Shown: positions 35,180 through 43,304 of the stretch, in pieces | Numbering within the stretch: position 1 is the first letter of the stretch | How the letters are laid out: the number at the start of each line of letters is the position of its first letter | Origin: Sulfurovum zhangzhouensis | GTDB taxonomy: Bacteria; Campylobacterota; Campylobacteria; Campylobacterales; Sulfurovaceae | DNA length: 64,000 nucleotides | Assembly (NCBI RefSeq): GCF_030347965.1 | Contig: NZ_JAQIBD010000001.1 | Coordinates: forward strand, 310,001-374,000 | Direction of reading: 5' to 3' | The notes under the pieces: model-generated | Told to the model about the DNA's origin: nothing | The model's input: only the letters and a program-made list of their open reading frames with translations | Database searches by the model: none | Program-made: the position numbers and the translations under genes

Positions 35180-36046
35180 ATGAAAACAAAAGGTAAAGTC
35201 TCACTCGTACTCGGAAGCGGCGGTGCCAGAGGTTATGCCCATATAGGAGTGATCGAAGAGCTTGAAAAAAGGGGCTATGAGATCGTCTCCATAAGCGGCG
35301 CATCTATGGGTGCACTCATAGGCGGATTATATGCATCAGGAAAACTAGATACCTATAAGAAATGGATATTGGGTCTTGATCCTCTTGATGTCGCTTCCTT
35401 AGTTGACTTTTCATTTAACTCAAGCGGTTTGATCAAAGGAGACAAGGTCTTTGACAAGATTGCTGAAATGATAGGCAAGGAACAAACTTTTGAAACTTTA
35501 CCGATCGAGTTTACTGCCGTTGCTACGGATGTTGTACGCAAAAAAGAGGTTTGGTTCCAATCAGGTAACCTTTTGCAGGCACTTCGTGCATCTATAGCTA
35601 TTCCTACAATTTTCACACCCGTGAAGATCAATGATATGATACTCACTGATGGCGGTATCCTAAATCCGCTGCCTGTGGCCCCAACAATGTCAGATATCAG
35701 TGATCTCACCATAGCAGTCAACCTTTATGCGGATATACCAAAACCGACAATAGAAATCAGCGATGCAGAAAAGAAACAGACAAATACTTTCAGTCAGGTA
35801 TTTCTTGAACTTCTTGAGAAGTTTAGTCCTGAAAAAGAGGAGCTCAATATGTTTGATATCCTCGATAAAACCTTCGATACCATGCAAAATGGTTTAACGC
35901 GATATAGGCTTGGAGGCTACCCTCCCGATATCTTGATAGAGATATCAAAGGATGTCTGCAACACCTATGATTTCCACAAATCTCTTGAGGTCATAGAACA
36001 AGGAAGGATAGCAGCAAAGCACCAACTTGATGCAAAAGGGCTATAA
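35180..36046 (+). CDS. Patatin-like phospholipase (RssA-type)
   Basis: The 288-residue protein has the oxyanion loop 'GSGGARGYAHIGVIEEL', the nucleophile elbow 'SISGASMGALIGGLYASG' (GxSxG) and the catalytic Asp in 'ILTDGGILNPLPV'. No signal peptide. It begins one base after the pump gene's stop, so it is part of the TetR-controlled operon. A lipid hydrolase coupled to an efflux pump suggests a role in membrane-lipid stress, by inference. Confidence 0.9.
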   Translation: MKTKGKVSLVLGSGGARGYAHIGVIEELEKRGYEIVSISGASMGALIGGLYASGKLDTYKKWILGLDPLDVASLVDFSFNSSGLIKGDKVFDKIAEMIGKEQTFETLPIEFTAVATDVVRKKEVWFQSGNLLQALRASIAIPTIFTPVKINDMILTDGGILNPLPVAPTMSDISDLTIAVNLYADIPKPTIEISDAEKKQTNTFSQVFLELLEKFSPEKEELNMFDILDKTFDTMQNGLTRYRLGGYPPDILIEISKDVCNTYDFHKSLEVIEQGRIAAKHQLDAKGL

Positions 36047-36200
36047 CCTCATAGCTCTTCCCCATAATAAATACTTATTAGAAGACCTTCACCTTACCCA
36101 TCCTTACATTCATATTACACACTTCTTTCACTACAATAGTTAAAAGCATCGAACAAATAGCATAAAAGATACAACCCGAAGAGCGTAAAGGGGATCAATA

Positions 36201-38672
36201 ATGACGATGGATGAGCTTAAAAAATATAACGGACGCAACGGTGCAAAAGCCTATGTTGCCTACAACAATGTGATCTATGATGTGACTGAAAGCCCCTTGT
36301 GGCAGGAGGGAGATCATGAAGGAATACATTTTGCCGGTGAGGACTTGACATCCCAACTCACAGGTGCACCACATGGAGCTGAAGTGTTCGAGGGATTTAC
36401 TGCCGTAGATACCCTTGAAGTACCTGAGTCTCAAACCAATACAAACAGCGAAACTGAAATATCCCTCAAATACAAACTGAAAAAATGGTACCAATATTAC
36501 CACCCTCATCCAATGACCGTTCATTTTCCTATTGCCTTGCACCTTTTTGCAGCTGCGATGGATCTCCTTTTTCTTTTTAACCACAAAGAGGCCTATGCTT
36601 TGAGTGTTTTTTATGTTTTTTTTGTATCTACCGTTATGGGATTTGTGGCTATGGTACCCGGCGTACTAAGCTGGTGGGTCAATTATGACTTTTCAACATC
36701 CCAGCCCTTTATTATCAAAGTGGTGATATCTACCCTTGTACTTCTGCTTGGCATCATCAATATCGTACTCTATCTAAACGATCCTATGATCGTCTATCAT
36801 GATTCACTAGAAGGCATTATCTACCATACCATTGTTTTGTTTACCGGCTTTTGTGTCATCGTGCTTGGTTACTATGGAGGGAAAATCACTTGGGGCAATG
36901 CTTCTGCATATACAAAAACAAATAGTAAAAATCAAAACAGTTCTTCGACTCAAGCACTCTACAAAAGTCAAGGAGAGACTATCCATACACTGATCAACGC
37001 ACATTACAACTTATCTCTACTCATAGGCGGATCAGCCGGTTCAGGGATAGATACGATAGAAAAAATTCTTACCGATGCATTCAAAGCCAGCGGCTACTAT
37101 GTCTTTTCCACCAAAGAATATATGTCACGGGTGCGCGGTGGAAGTAATTCTACTTTGATCCGTATCAGTGACAGGCCTCTTAAGGCACCTGTCTGGGAAG
37201 TAGATCTTTCCATCGCTTTGGATGAGATGGCATTGACACATATGCAAGAAAGATACACAGAGAACACTCTTGTTTTGGCAGATGTCACTGAGCAAAAAAG
37301 TATAGCAAACCTGATTTATATTGCCATCAATGAACGTGCCAAAGCTTTGGGTGGACGTCAATATGCCAATACCTATATGGCAGGTGTTGTATTTGGACTG
37401 TTGGAGCTGGAGCTGGATACATTACTGCAAAGCATAGACAAGTACTTTAAGGACGATAGTGAAAATATTAAAATAGCACAAGAGGGGTTCAAAGATGGTG
37501 CAGTTATTGAACACAGTACGATACCAAAGCTTCCTTCAAATGATTTACAAAATGTAGAGAAACTCCATCTGATGGATGGCACGACCGCCTGCGGATTTGG
37601 TTTTTTAGCAGGAGGGTGTAATATGGTCACCTCCTATCCTATGTCTCCATCTACTGGTGTACTCAACTTTATGGCTGCACGAACGAAAGAATTTACTATC
37701 GTGGTTGAACAGAGTGAAGATGAGATAGCTTCTTTAAACATGGTACTTGGAGGATGGTATGCAGGAGCACGTGCGATGACAACCACCTCAGGTGGAGGAT
37801 TTGCACTTATGAGTGAAGCACTGAGCCTTAGCGGGATGAGTGAAACGCCGGCGGTTATCTACCTTGCACAAAGACCGGGACCTGCTACAGGCTTGCCTAC
37901 ACGAACTGAGCAAGGTGATCTGAATATGGCCATATATACAGGACATGGACCGTTCGAACGTATTGTTCTTGCTCCGGGAACACTTGAAGCTTGCATTGAG
38001 TGTGGTTACTTGGCATTTGAATTAGCAGACAAATATCAGGTCCCGGTGATATTTCTCAGTGATCAATATCTTGCTGATTCGATGAGTACAATCGCAACTG
38101 TTGATTTTTCACAGTTTAAACCGGAAAACTACATCATCCAAAGCGAGGAAGGTTATCAACGCTTTGCAGATACGCCTGATGGTATCAGTCCAAGAAGTGT
38201 GCCGGGATTGGGTGAGGGATTGGTCTGTGCTGTCGGTGATGAGCATGATGAAGCCGGACAGATCACGGAAAGCCATCAAACACGTATTCAAATGGTCCAC
38301 AAACGTGCACGTAAACATCAAGGAGTGTTGCAGAATGCTCTTATGCCCAAAATAGCAGGAAACGGTGATATCGCTATCATAGGCTGGGGATCTAGCTATG
38401 GTGCGATCAATGAAGCTTTGTTACGATTGGATGATCCACGTCTTAGCCATGTGCATTTTGACTGGGTATACCCCCTTTCAGATAAACAATTGGATCATCT
38501 TAACAAATATAGATATAGGATTGTTGTAGAAAACAATGCAACAGGGATCTTTGCAGATCAGCTTAAACTTCATGATATCAAGATTGATAAGAAAATTCTT
38601 CAGTATAACGGATTTGCATTTTTTGCAGACCAGTTAACTCAATTGATTAATGAGCAGATAAAGGAGCTATGA
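36201..38672 (+). CDS. 2-oxoacid:acceptor oxidoreductase gamma-alpha subunit fused to cytochrome b5-like and DUF2231 membrane domains
   Basis: The single 823-residue frame joins four parts. Residues 3-75 are a cytochrome b5-like heme-binding domain ('KAYVAYNNVIYDVTESPLW', His39, His43, His58). Residues 100-227 are a DUF2231 domain with four helices, starting 'HPHPMTVHFPIALHLF'. Residues about 268-440 are the gamma subunit of a 2-oxoacid oxidoreductase ('GGSAGSGIDTIEKIL', 'RVRGGSNSTLIRIS'). Residues about 455-823 are the alpha subunit ('ACGFGFLAGGCNMVTSYPMS', 'TTTSGGGFALMSEALSLSGM', 'LPTRTEQGDLNMAI'). The enzyme would oxidise a 2-oxoacid to acyl-CoA; here it appears tied to the membrane with a heme. 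The start has AAAGGGG upstream, and there is no stop or frameshift inside. The beta subunit follows with an overlap. Confidence 0.85.
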   Translation: MTMDELKKYNGRNGAKAYVAYNNVIYDVTESPLWQEGDHEGIHFAGEDLTSQLTGAPHGAEVFEGFTAVDTLEVPESQTNTNSETEISLKYKLKKWYQYYHPHPMTVHFPIALHLFAAAMDLLFLFNHKEAYALSVFYVFFVSTVMGFVAMVPGVLSWWVNYDFSTSQPFIIKVVISTLVLLLGIINIVLYLNDPMIVYHDSLEGIIYHTIVLFTGFCVIVLGYYGGKITWGNASAYTKTNSKNQNSSSTQALYKSQGETIHTLINAHYNLSLLIGGSAGSGIDTIEKILTDAFKASGYYVFSTKEYMSRVRGGSNSTLIRISDRPLKAPVWEVDLSIALDEMALTHMQERYTENTLVLADVTEQKSIANLIYIAINERAKALGGRQYANTYMAGVVFGLLELELDTLLQSIDKYFKDDSENIKIAQEGFKDGAVIEHSTIPKLPSNDLQNVEKLHLMDGTTACGFGFLAGGCNMVTSYPMSPSTGVLNFMAARTKEFTIVVEQSEDEIASLNMVLGGWYAGARAMTTTSGGGFALMSEALSLSGMSETPAVIYLAQRPGPATGLPTRTEQGDLNMAIYTGHGPFERIVLAPGTLEACIECGYLAFELADKYQVPVIFLSDQYLADSMSTIATVDFSQFKPENYIIQSEEGYQRFADTPDGISPRSVPGLGEGLVCAVGDEHDEAGQITESHQTRIQMVHKRARKHQGVLQNALMPKIAGNGDIAIIGWGSSYGAINEALLRLDDPRLSHVHFDWVYPLSDKQLDHLNKYRYRIVVENNATGIFADQLKLHDIKIDKKILQYNGFAFFADQLTQLINEQIKEL

Positions 38673-39523
38673 TGCAAACCTCATTTGATAGAGAAAATGT
38701 AGACATTGCCTGGTGTCCGGGATGTGGAAATTTCGGTATTTTAAAACTGGTTAAAGAGGTATTAGAAGAGCTGCAGTTAGATAAGCAGCATACCGTTATC
38801 GTCTCGGGGATAGGACAAGCAGCTAAAACACCCTACTATATCGATACCAATATGTTTGGTGTACTTCATGGCCGGGCCCTTCCTGTTGCCACTGCGATCA
38901 AAGCAGCCAATCCGGGTTTGACGGTAATTGCAGAGGGAGGTGACGGAGATATGTACGGTGAAGGTGGGAACCATTTCATTCATACACTAAGACGCAATCC
39001 AGATATCGTTCATATCGTACATAACAATATGGTCTATGGACTTACAAAAGGACAGGCCTCTCCTACCTCACAGAAAGGATTTGTCACTAAAGTACAAGTA
39101 GAGGGTGTTGAGAATGAACCATTCAATCCTCTTAGTGTCGCTCTCTCTTTGAGGGCAGGATTTGTCTCACGTGTCAATATAGGAAACTATTCCCATGCAA
39201 AAGAAGTGTTAAAAGCTGCATTTTTACACCGTGGATATGCTTTGGTAGATATTTTTCAACCCTGTGTGGTTTTTAATAAGGTAAATACCTTTCACTGGTT
39301 TAAAGAACATACCTATATACTGGAAGATACCTATGATAGTTCAGACTTTGAAGAAGCACTCAAAAAAGCGTATGAGAGTATGCCTATGCCTCTGGGTATT
39401 TTGTATCAAAACAAAAACAACCCTTCTACCTTTGAAATGCATATGAGAAGAGAAGATATGAGCCCGCTATACGAACGGAAACATGATCACAAAAAGATAC
39501 AAAAACTGTTTGAAAAGTATTAG
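38669..39523 (+). CDS. 2-oxoacid:acceptor oxidoreductase beta subunit
   Basis: The 284-residue thiamin-diphosphate subunit has 'CPGCGNFGILKLVKEVLEE', the TPP/Mg block 'AEGGDGDMYGEGGNHFIH' and 'VHNNMVYGLTKGQASPTSQ'. It overlaps the alpha subunit gene (ATGA), with AAAGGAG before the second ATG (38672). No ferredoxin-like delta subunit gene is nearby, so the electron acceptor of the complex is not the usual separate delta protein. KorB/OorB-like; the substrate (2-oxoglutarate or pyruvate) cannot be told from the sequence. Confidence 0.88.
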   Translation: MMQTSFDRENVDIAWCPGCGNFGILKLVKEVLEELQLDKQHTVIVSGIGQAAKTPYYIDTNMFGVLHGRALPVATAIKAANPGLTVIAEGGDGDMYGEGGNHFIHTLRRNPDIVHIVHNNMVYGLTKGQASPTSQKGFVTKVQVEGVENEPFNPLSVALSLRAGFVSRVNIGNYSHAKEVLKAAFLHRGYALVDIFQPCVVFNKVNTFHWFKEHTYILEDTYDSSDFEEALKKAYESMPMPLGILYQNKNNPSTFEMHMRREDMSPLYERKHDHKKIQKLFEKY

Positions 39524-39528
39524 CAGTC

Positions 39529-39547
39529 ACGCTAAAAAACTTAGCGT
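39529..39547. terminator. Bidirectional terminator between oxidoreductase and hspR genes
   Basis: ACGCTAA and TTAGCGT pair perfectly around AAAAC, between two converging genes. Confidence 0.6.
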
Positions 39548-39562
39548 TAGTGAGTAAAGAAA

Positions 39563-39934
39563 CTATTCTTCGAAAATAATGATATCGTAACTGCTTTTAG
39601 TTACAAGCGCCTTGCTTGAATGCACAGAACCGTGACGGTTAACCTTACGTAATTCTTCTCTAAGCTGATCGATCTCATCTTGCATCGTATCGATCTGTTC
39701 TTTGAGTTTCAGAGCGACATCAACGCCAGCCAAGTTCACTCCCATCTGCCGAGTCAATTGTAAGATAAGTTTCATCCGGTCAATATCACGTTGCGAATAG
39801 AGTCTCATTCGACCGCTTGTACGTGATGGCTCAACCAATCCTTCTCGTTCATATTGACGCAATGTCTGAGGGTGGATATCAAGCATTGTTGCTACTACAG
39901 AGATTAGATATACGGGTTCATCATAACTGTGCAT
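39563..39934 (-). CDS. hspR: HspR heat-shock repressor (MerR family)
   Basis: The 123-residue protein has a MerR helix-turn-helix in the HspR style, 'VATMLDIHPQTLRQYEREGL' then 'RTSGRMRLYSQRDIDRMKLI', followed by a coiled coil ('KEQIDTMQDEIDQLREELRK'). It lies 20 bp after cbpA on the same strand, the usual order in Campylobacterota. It represses chaperone genes under normal conditions and probably acts on the promoter in front of cbpA. Confidence 0.92.
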   Translation of the reverse strand: MHSYDEPVYLISVVATMLDIHPQTLRQYEREGLVEPSRTSGRMRLYSQRDIDRMKLILQLTRQMGVNLAGVDVALKLKEQIDTMQDEIDQLREELRKVNRHGSVHSSKALVTKSSYDIIIFEE

Positions 39935-39954
39935 TCTCTATCCTTTCTAAATTT

Positions 39955-40812
39955 TTAAAGTTTTGCTTCCAACATGCTTTTTAGTTCATTGTCCATGCTG
40001 TCTACATCCGGAAGTATCACATTAGCTACCAAATATAGATCACCGGTGAGTGCTGTCTTTCTATTTGGTACGCCCTTACCTTTGAGTCTGAACTTTTGTC
40101 CGTTTTTAGTGTTTTGAGGTACTTTCAGAGAAACCTCCTTTTCTGGAGTAATGACTGCGATCTTACCGCCAAAAAGTGCCTCTTTTAGCGGTACGTCAAA
40201 AGTTTTATAAAGATCATCACCTTTTCTTTCATACTCATTTGACTCTGCTACCTCTACTTGAAGCAGAAGATCACCGGCCTGTCCTTGGTACTGTTTACCC
40301 TTACCTCTTACACGCATGGTCTCACCTGATTTGATCCCAGCGGGGATCTTGATATCAAATGTCTGACCGTTCGCTGAAACGCTATGTTTACCACCAAGGA
40401 TTGCTGTCATAAACGGTATGGTAATACGTGCTTGGAGATCAAGGTCCAGTCCGCCAAAACCGCCAAAACTGCCTCCTCCAAAACCGCCGAAGCCGCCGCC
40501 AAAGCCGCCGCCACCGCCGAACATTTGACGCAAGATTTCATCCAGATCCACACCTGCACCTTGTCCGCGTGCAAAGTCATGGAAGTTTTGACCACCGAAC
40601 ATCTGGTCACCGAACTGATCGTACTGTGCTTTTTTCTCAGGATCGCTTAGTACCTCATAGGCTGCATTGATCTCTTTAAATTTATCCTGTGCAGACTCTT
40701 CTTTATTGATATCAGGATGATACTGACGTGCGAGTTTTCTATAAGCTTTTTTGATTTCATCTGGTGTCGCATTTTCACTGACACCAAGTGTTTCATATAA
40801 ACTTTTTGACAT
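39955..40812 (-). CDS. cbpA: CbpA/DnaJ-type co-chaperone
   Basis: The 285-residue J-domain protein starts 'SLYETLGVSENATPDEIKKA' and has the HPD motif in 'ARQYHPDINKEE'. A Gly/Phe-rich linker covers residues about 85-125. Two C-terminal substrate-binding domains follow, without a zinc finger, so it is CbpA (class B) rather than DnaJ. It stimulates DnaK. First gene of the cbpA-hspR operon. Confidence 0.92.
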   Translation of the reverse strand: MSKSLYETLGVSENATPDEIKKAYRKLARQYHPDINKEESAQDKFKEINAAYEVLSDPEKKAQYDQFGDQMFGGQNFHDFARGQGAGVDLDEILRQMFGGGGGFGGGFGGFGGGSFGGFGGLDLDLQARITIPFMTAILGGKHSVSANGQTFDIKIPAGIKSGETMRVRGKGKQYQGQAGDLLLQVEVAESNEYERKGDDLYKTFDVPLKEALFGGKIAVITPEKEVSLKVPQNTKNGQKFRLKGKGVPNRKTALTGDLYLVANVILPDVDSMDNELKSMLEAKL

Positions 40813-40829
40813 AAACGTTCCTAAAATTT

Positions 40830-40881
40830 AATTGAATCTTAATTTCAATTTATTATATCAAATTAGTTTAGTCTATGTCAA
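40830..40881 (-). promoter_or_regulatory. Promoter and operator of cbpA-hspR
   Basis: On the minus strand TTGACA and TATAAT are separated by 18 bases (40876-40881 and 40852-40857). Directly downstream lies a perfect inverted repeat, AATTGAA-N7-TTCAATT (40830-40850), at the expected transcription start. It resembles the HspR HAIR element in general form, but the spacing between the TTGA/TCAA cores is 9 instead of 11. Confidence 0.7.
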
Positions 40882-40897
40882 TCAACCTTATCAATCA

Positions 40898-41299
40898 TTA
40901 CCGATCTTTTGGTATATACATAACCGGCTTATATCCCTCTCTCATCAGCTTTTCAATGCCCCCATTCAAGTTAATCACGTTATACCCTAACTCTTGGGAC
41001 AAAAATTTGGATATTTCTGAAGTTCTGCTTCCTGTACGGCATATGAGTGCAAACTGCTCATCTTTTTTTACTACCTTATTTAACTCTTTTAGAAAAAGCG
41101 GAATATTAAATCTCCCCTGCTCATCAAAAAACATGATCGGATATGATCCATTAACAATACCTGTCTCTCTCCATTCTCCCGGAGTTCTCACATCGATGAT
41201 CTTGATATCATTTTTCAAAAAATCCTTGGTTGCCCAGACATTTTTGAGTTCTGCAAAAGAGAAATTGAACATCAAAAGAAAAAGTAGTATCACTCTCAT
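40898..41299 (-). CDS. Periplasmic rhodanese-like protein
   Basis: The 133-residue single-domain rhodanese has a signal peptide (MRVILLFLLMFNFSFAE). 'IKIIDVRTPGEWRETGIVNG' and the active-site loop 'ALICRTGSRTSEISKFL' with catalytic Cys follow, then 'GYNVINLNGGIEKL'. It may handle sulfane sulfur in the periplasm, which fits a sulfur-metabolising host. No operon partner is seen. Confidence 0.87.
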   Translation of the reverse strand: MRVILLFLLMFNFSFAELKNVWATKDFLKNDIKIIDVRTPGEWRETGIVNGSYPIMFFDEQGRFNIPLFLKELNKVVKKDEQFALICRTGSRTSEISKFLSQELGYNVINLNGGIEKLMREGYKPVMYIPKDR

Positions 41300-41364
41300 T
41301 ATATTACCTTGTTGTTTTTTACCCTATTGTAGCCTATAGAAGTAAACAGTAGCTATAATAACAG

Positions 41365-42138
41365 ATGAATTTTATACAAGTATCCAATATCGATATCCCG
41401 GAACTACAGATATATCAACAGATGAGAGAGAATGCTTTTAGAGAAGACGGCAGTTTCATCGCAGACAGCCCCAAAGTGGTGAACCTTCTTCTAGAACAGG
41501 ATATCCAGGTTAAAAGTATCTTTGCAACCCAGGAGTACTACGATAAGTACGCTGATCTCATACAGACCAAAGAGATCCCAGCCCTCTATGTCGCTTCAAA
41601 AGAGATGATGGAAAATATCGTAGGACACACCATCCATCACAATGTGATGATGCACGCCATCCGCCCTGCTCCAACTTCGCTCAATCATCTAGGTGATCAT
41701 ATCATTATGCTTGATGAGATCAGCTCTACCCAAAATATCGGTGCGATCGCTAGAAGTGCTGCTGCCTTAGGTGTAAGATCCTACCTTCTGCCGCAGCAAG
41801 GTCCACACCCCTATGCCAGACGTGCTGTGCGAGTCTCCATGGGACATATAGGACTCATGGGCTATCATCTTTATGAAGATATCTTTGAGACGATCAAAGA
41901 GCTCAAAGCACTCGGATACAGAGTCTATGCCGCAGAGGTCACCGAAGACTCCACGCCACTCTCTCAAGTAAAAGTAGCCGGTAAATGGGTACTGCTCATG
42001 GGACATGAAGGTAAAGGGATAGCTAAAGAGATACTCGATATCTGTGACGAAGTGGTCACCATTGAAATGGAAGAAGGGATCAAGAGTTTTAATGTGAGTG
42101 TCGCAGCTTCTATTATGATGTATAGGTTTAAACACTAA
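41365..42138 (+). CDS. TrmH/SpoU-family RNA 2'-O-methyltransferase
   Basis: The 257-residue protein ends in a SpoU (SPOUT) domain with the three family motifs: 'LDEISSTQNIGAIARSAAAL', 'WVLLMGHEGKGIAKEI' and 'SFNVSVAASIMMYRF'. It methylates ribose in tRNA or rRNA using SAM. The N-terminal 100 residues look like an RNA-binding substrate domain ('DGSFIADSPKVVNLLLEQ'). The exact RNA target is unknown. Confidence 0.88.
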   Translation: MNFIQVSNIDIPELQIYQQMRENAFREDGSFIADSPKVVNLLLEQDIQVKSIFATQEYYDKYADLIQTKEIPALYVASKEMMENIVGHTIHHNVMMHAIRPAPTSLNHLGDHIIMLDEISSTQNIGAIARSAAALGVRSYLLPQQGPHPYARRAVRVSMGHIGLMGYHLYEDIFETIKELKALGYRVYAAEVTEDSTPLSQVKVAGKWVLLMGHEGKGIAKEILDICDEVVTIEMEEGIKSFNVSVAASIMMYRFKH

Positions 42139-42169
42139 TACTATTTTTACAAGAGGGGGAATACATCAA

Positions 42170-42862
42170 ATGAAAAAGCTTTTATATATATTTTTCGTCT
42201 ATACAAGTATTACTGTTACTTGGGCTTATCTCATACCTCATCATATATATACAACTGAAAATTTACACGGTTTTGGACCTGACTACAAGAATAATATAAG
42301 TATAAAAATAAAGAGGTACCCTATTCCAAGAACTACCTATTGGAGTGGTATTTTCCCATTTTATGGTGGTTTTGTACCTGATCCACATATTTTATATTCT
42401 CCAGTGAAGCCATTAGCTAAAAAATTGCTACAAAACTTACAACTTAAAAATGGACGTGTGCAAGGCTATGCAATTAATCCTTTTTTTGATAAGAAATACT
42501 ATGAATTAATTCTTGCATTAGAGTTGGAAGATACTATTTACCCACTTTCTATTGCATTAAATAATAAAAAAGCTACTTTTCAAGTAGGTGGAGAAAATAC
42601 CATATTCCCTTTTTTATTAGAAGATAAACTATGTTTCTATATCAACGATAATGAAGAGTTTTTGATTTTGACTGAATATTCAAAGAATAACAAAACTTTT
42701 GAAGCATTAAAAGATCATAAACTCTATGAGAAAGATACTGAAGGTTGGACAGATACAATTAGGAAATTAAAAAAAGAAAAAGATATTCACTATTTTTTAG
42801 AAGATTTATTGAGTTCACGTAATAAATTTACTATAGCCTTGGGAGAAACGCTTAAAAAATAG
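42170..42862 (+). CDS. Unrecognised exported or membrane-anchored protein
   Basis: The 230-residue protein starts with a hydrophobic signal/anchor (MKKLLYIFFVYTSITVTWAY) and is rich in Asn, Lys, Ile and Tyr. A GGGGG-type ribosome-binding region (AGAGGGGG) lies upstream. The coding sequence is clearly more AT-rich than its neighbours, a hint of transfer or low constraint. No family recognised. Confidence 0.6.
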   Translation: MKKLLYIFFVYTSITVTWAYLIPHHIYTTENLHGFGPDYKNNISIKIKRYPIPRTTYWSGIFPFYGGFVPDPHILYSPVKPLAKKLLQNLQLKNGRVQGYAINPFFDKKYYELILALELEDTIYPLSIALNNKKATFQVGGENTIFPFLLEDKLCFYINDNEEFLILTEYSKNNKTFEALKDHKLYEKDTEGWTDTIRKLKKEKDIHYFLEDLLSSRNKFTIALGETLKK

Positions 42863-42911
42863 TATTTCATTCTTTACTTCCATTTCCCATATAATGAAAA
42901 AATATAAATTT

Positions 42912-43247
42912 CTAAAAAGTTACTACTTTCCAATCTGTCTTCAGTGCTTCGGTCATCAACTCACCTGTATGGGTCGCTTCCACACCCATCGCTTCAAGCT
43001 GTTCAGTCACACCATAGTCATCACTGCATACCACACAGCATGAGAGTTCTACACCCGTCTCTCTTACTTTAGCAAGCATTTCCTGAAGTTCTTTGTTCTC
43101 AGCCAGCAGTTTTACTGAAGGTCCCCATATCATCAAATGGGCTCTATCCCAGTATCCACGCGGAAGTATCACACTGCTGTAGAGCAGTACCATCTTTTTG
43201 GCTACTTCAACTTCGCCTGAGCTCCATACGATCAGTAACTTGTCCAT
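42912..43247 (-). CDS. DsrE-family protein
   Basis: The 111-residue soluble protein has a DsrE/DsrF-like alpha/beta fold: 'LLIVWSSGEVEVAKKMVLLY', 'AHLMIWGPSVKLLAENKELQ' and 'VELSCCVVCSDDYGVTEQLE' with a vicinal Cys pair followed by CxxD. Family members can carry sulfur on a Cys. It lies 57 bp after purH on the same strand and may be read through with it. Confidence 0.75.
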   Translation of the reverse strand: MDKLLIVWSSGEVEVAKKMVLLYSSVILPRGYWDRAHLMIWGPSVKLLAENKELQEMLAKVRETGVELSCCVVCSDDYGVTEQLEAMGVEATHTGELMTEALKTDWKVVTF

Positions 43248-43304
43248 GATAATTTCTCGAAAATTTAATTAGAAAGTAAGTAGCGGGAATACCGCTACTT
43301 GTTC

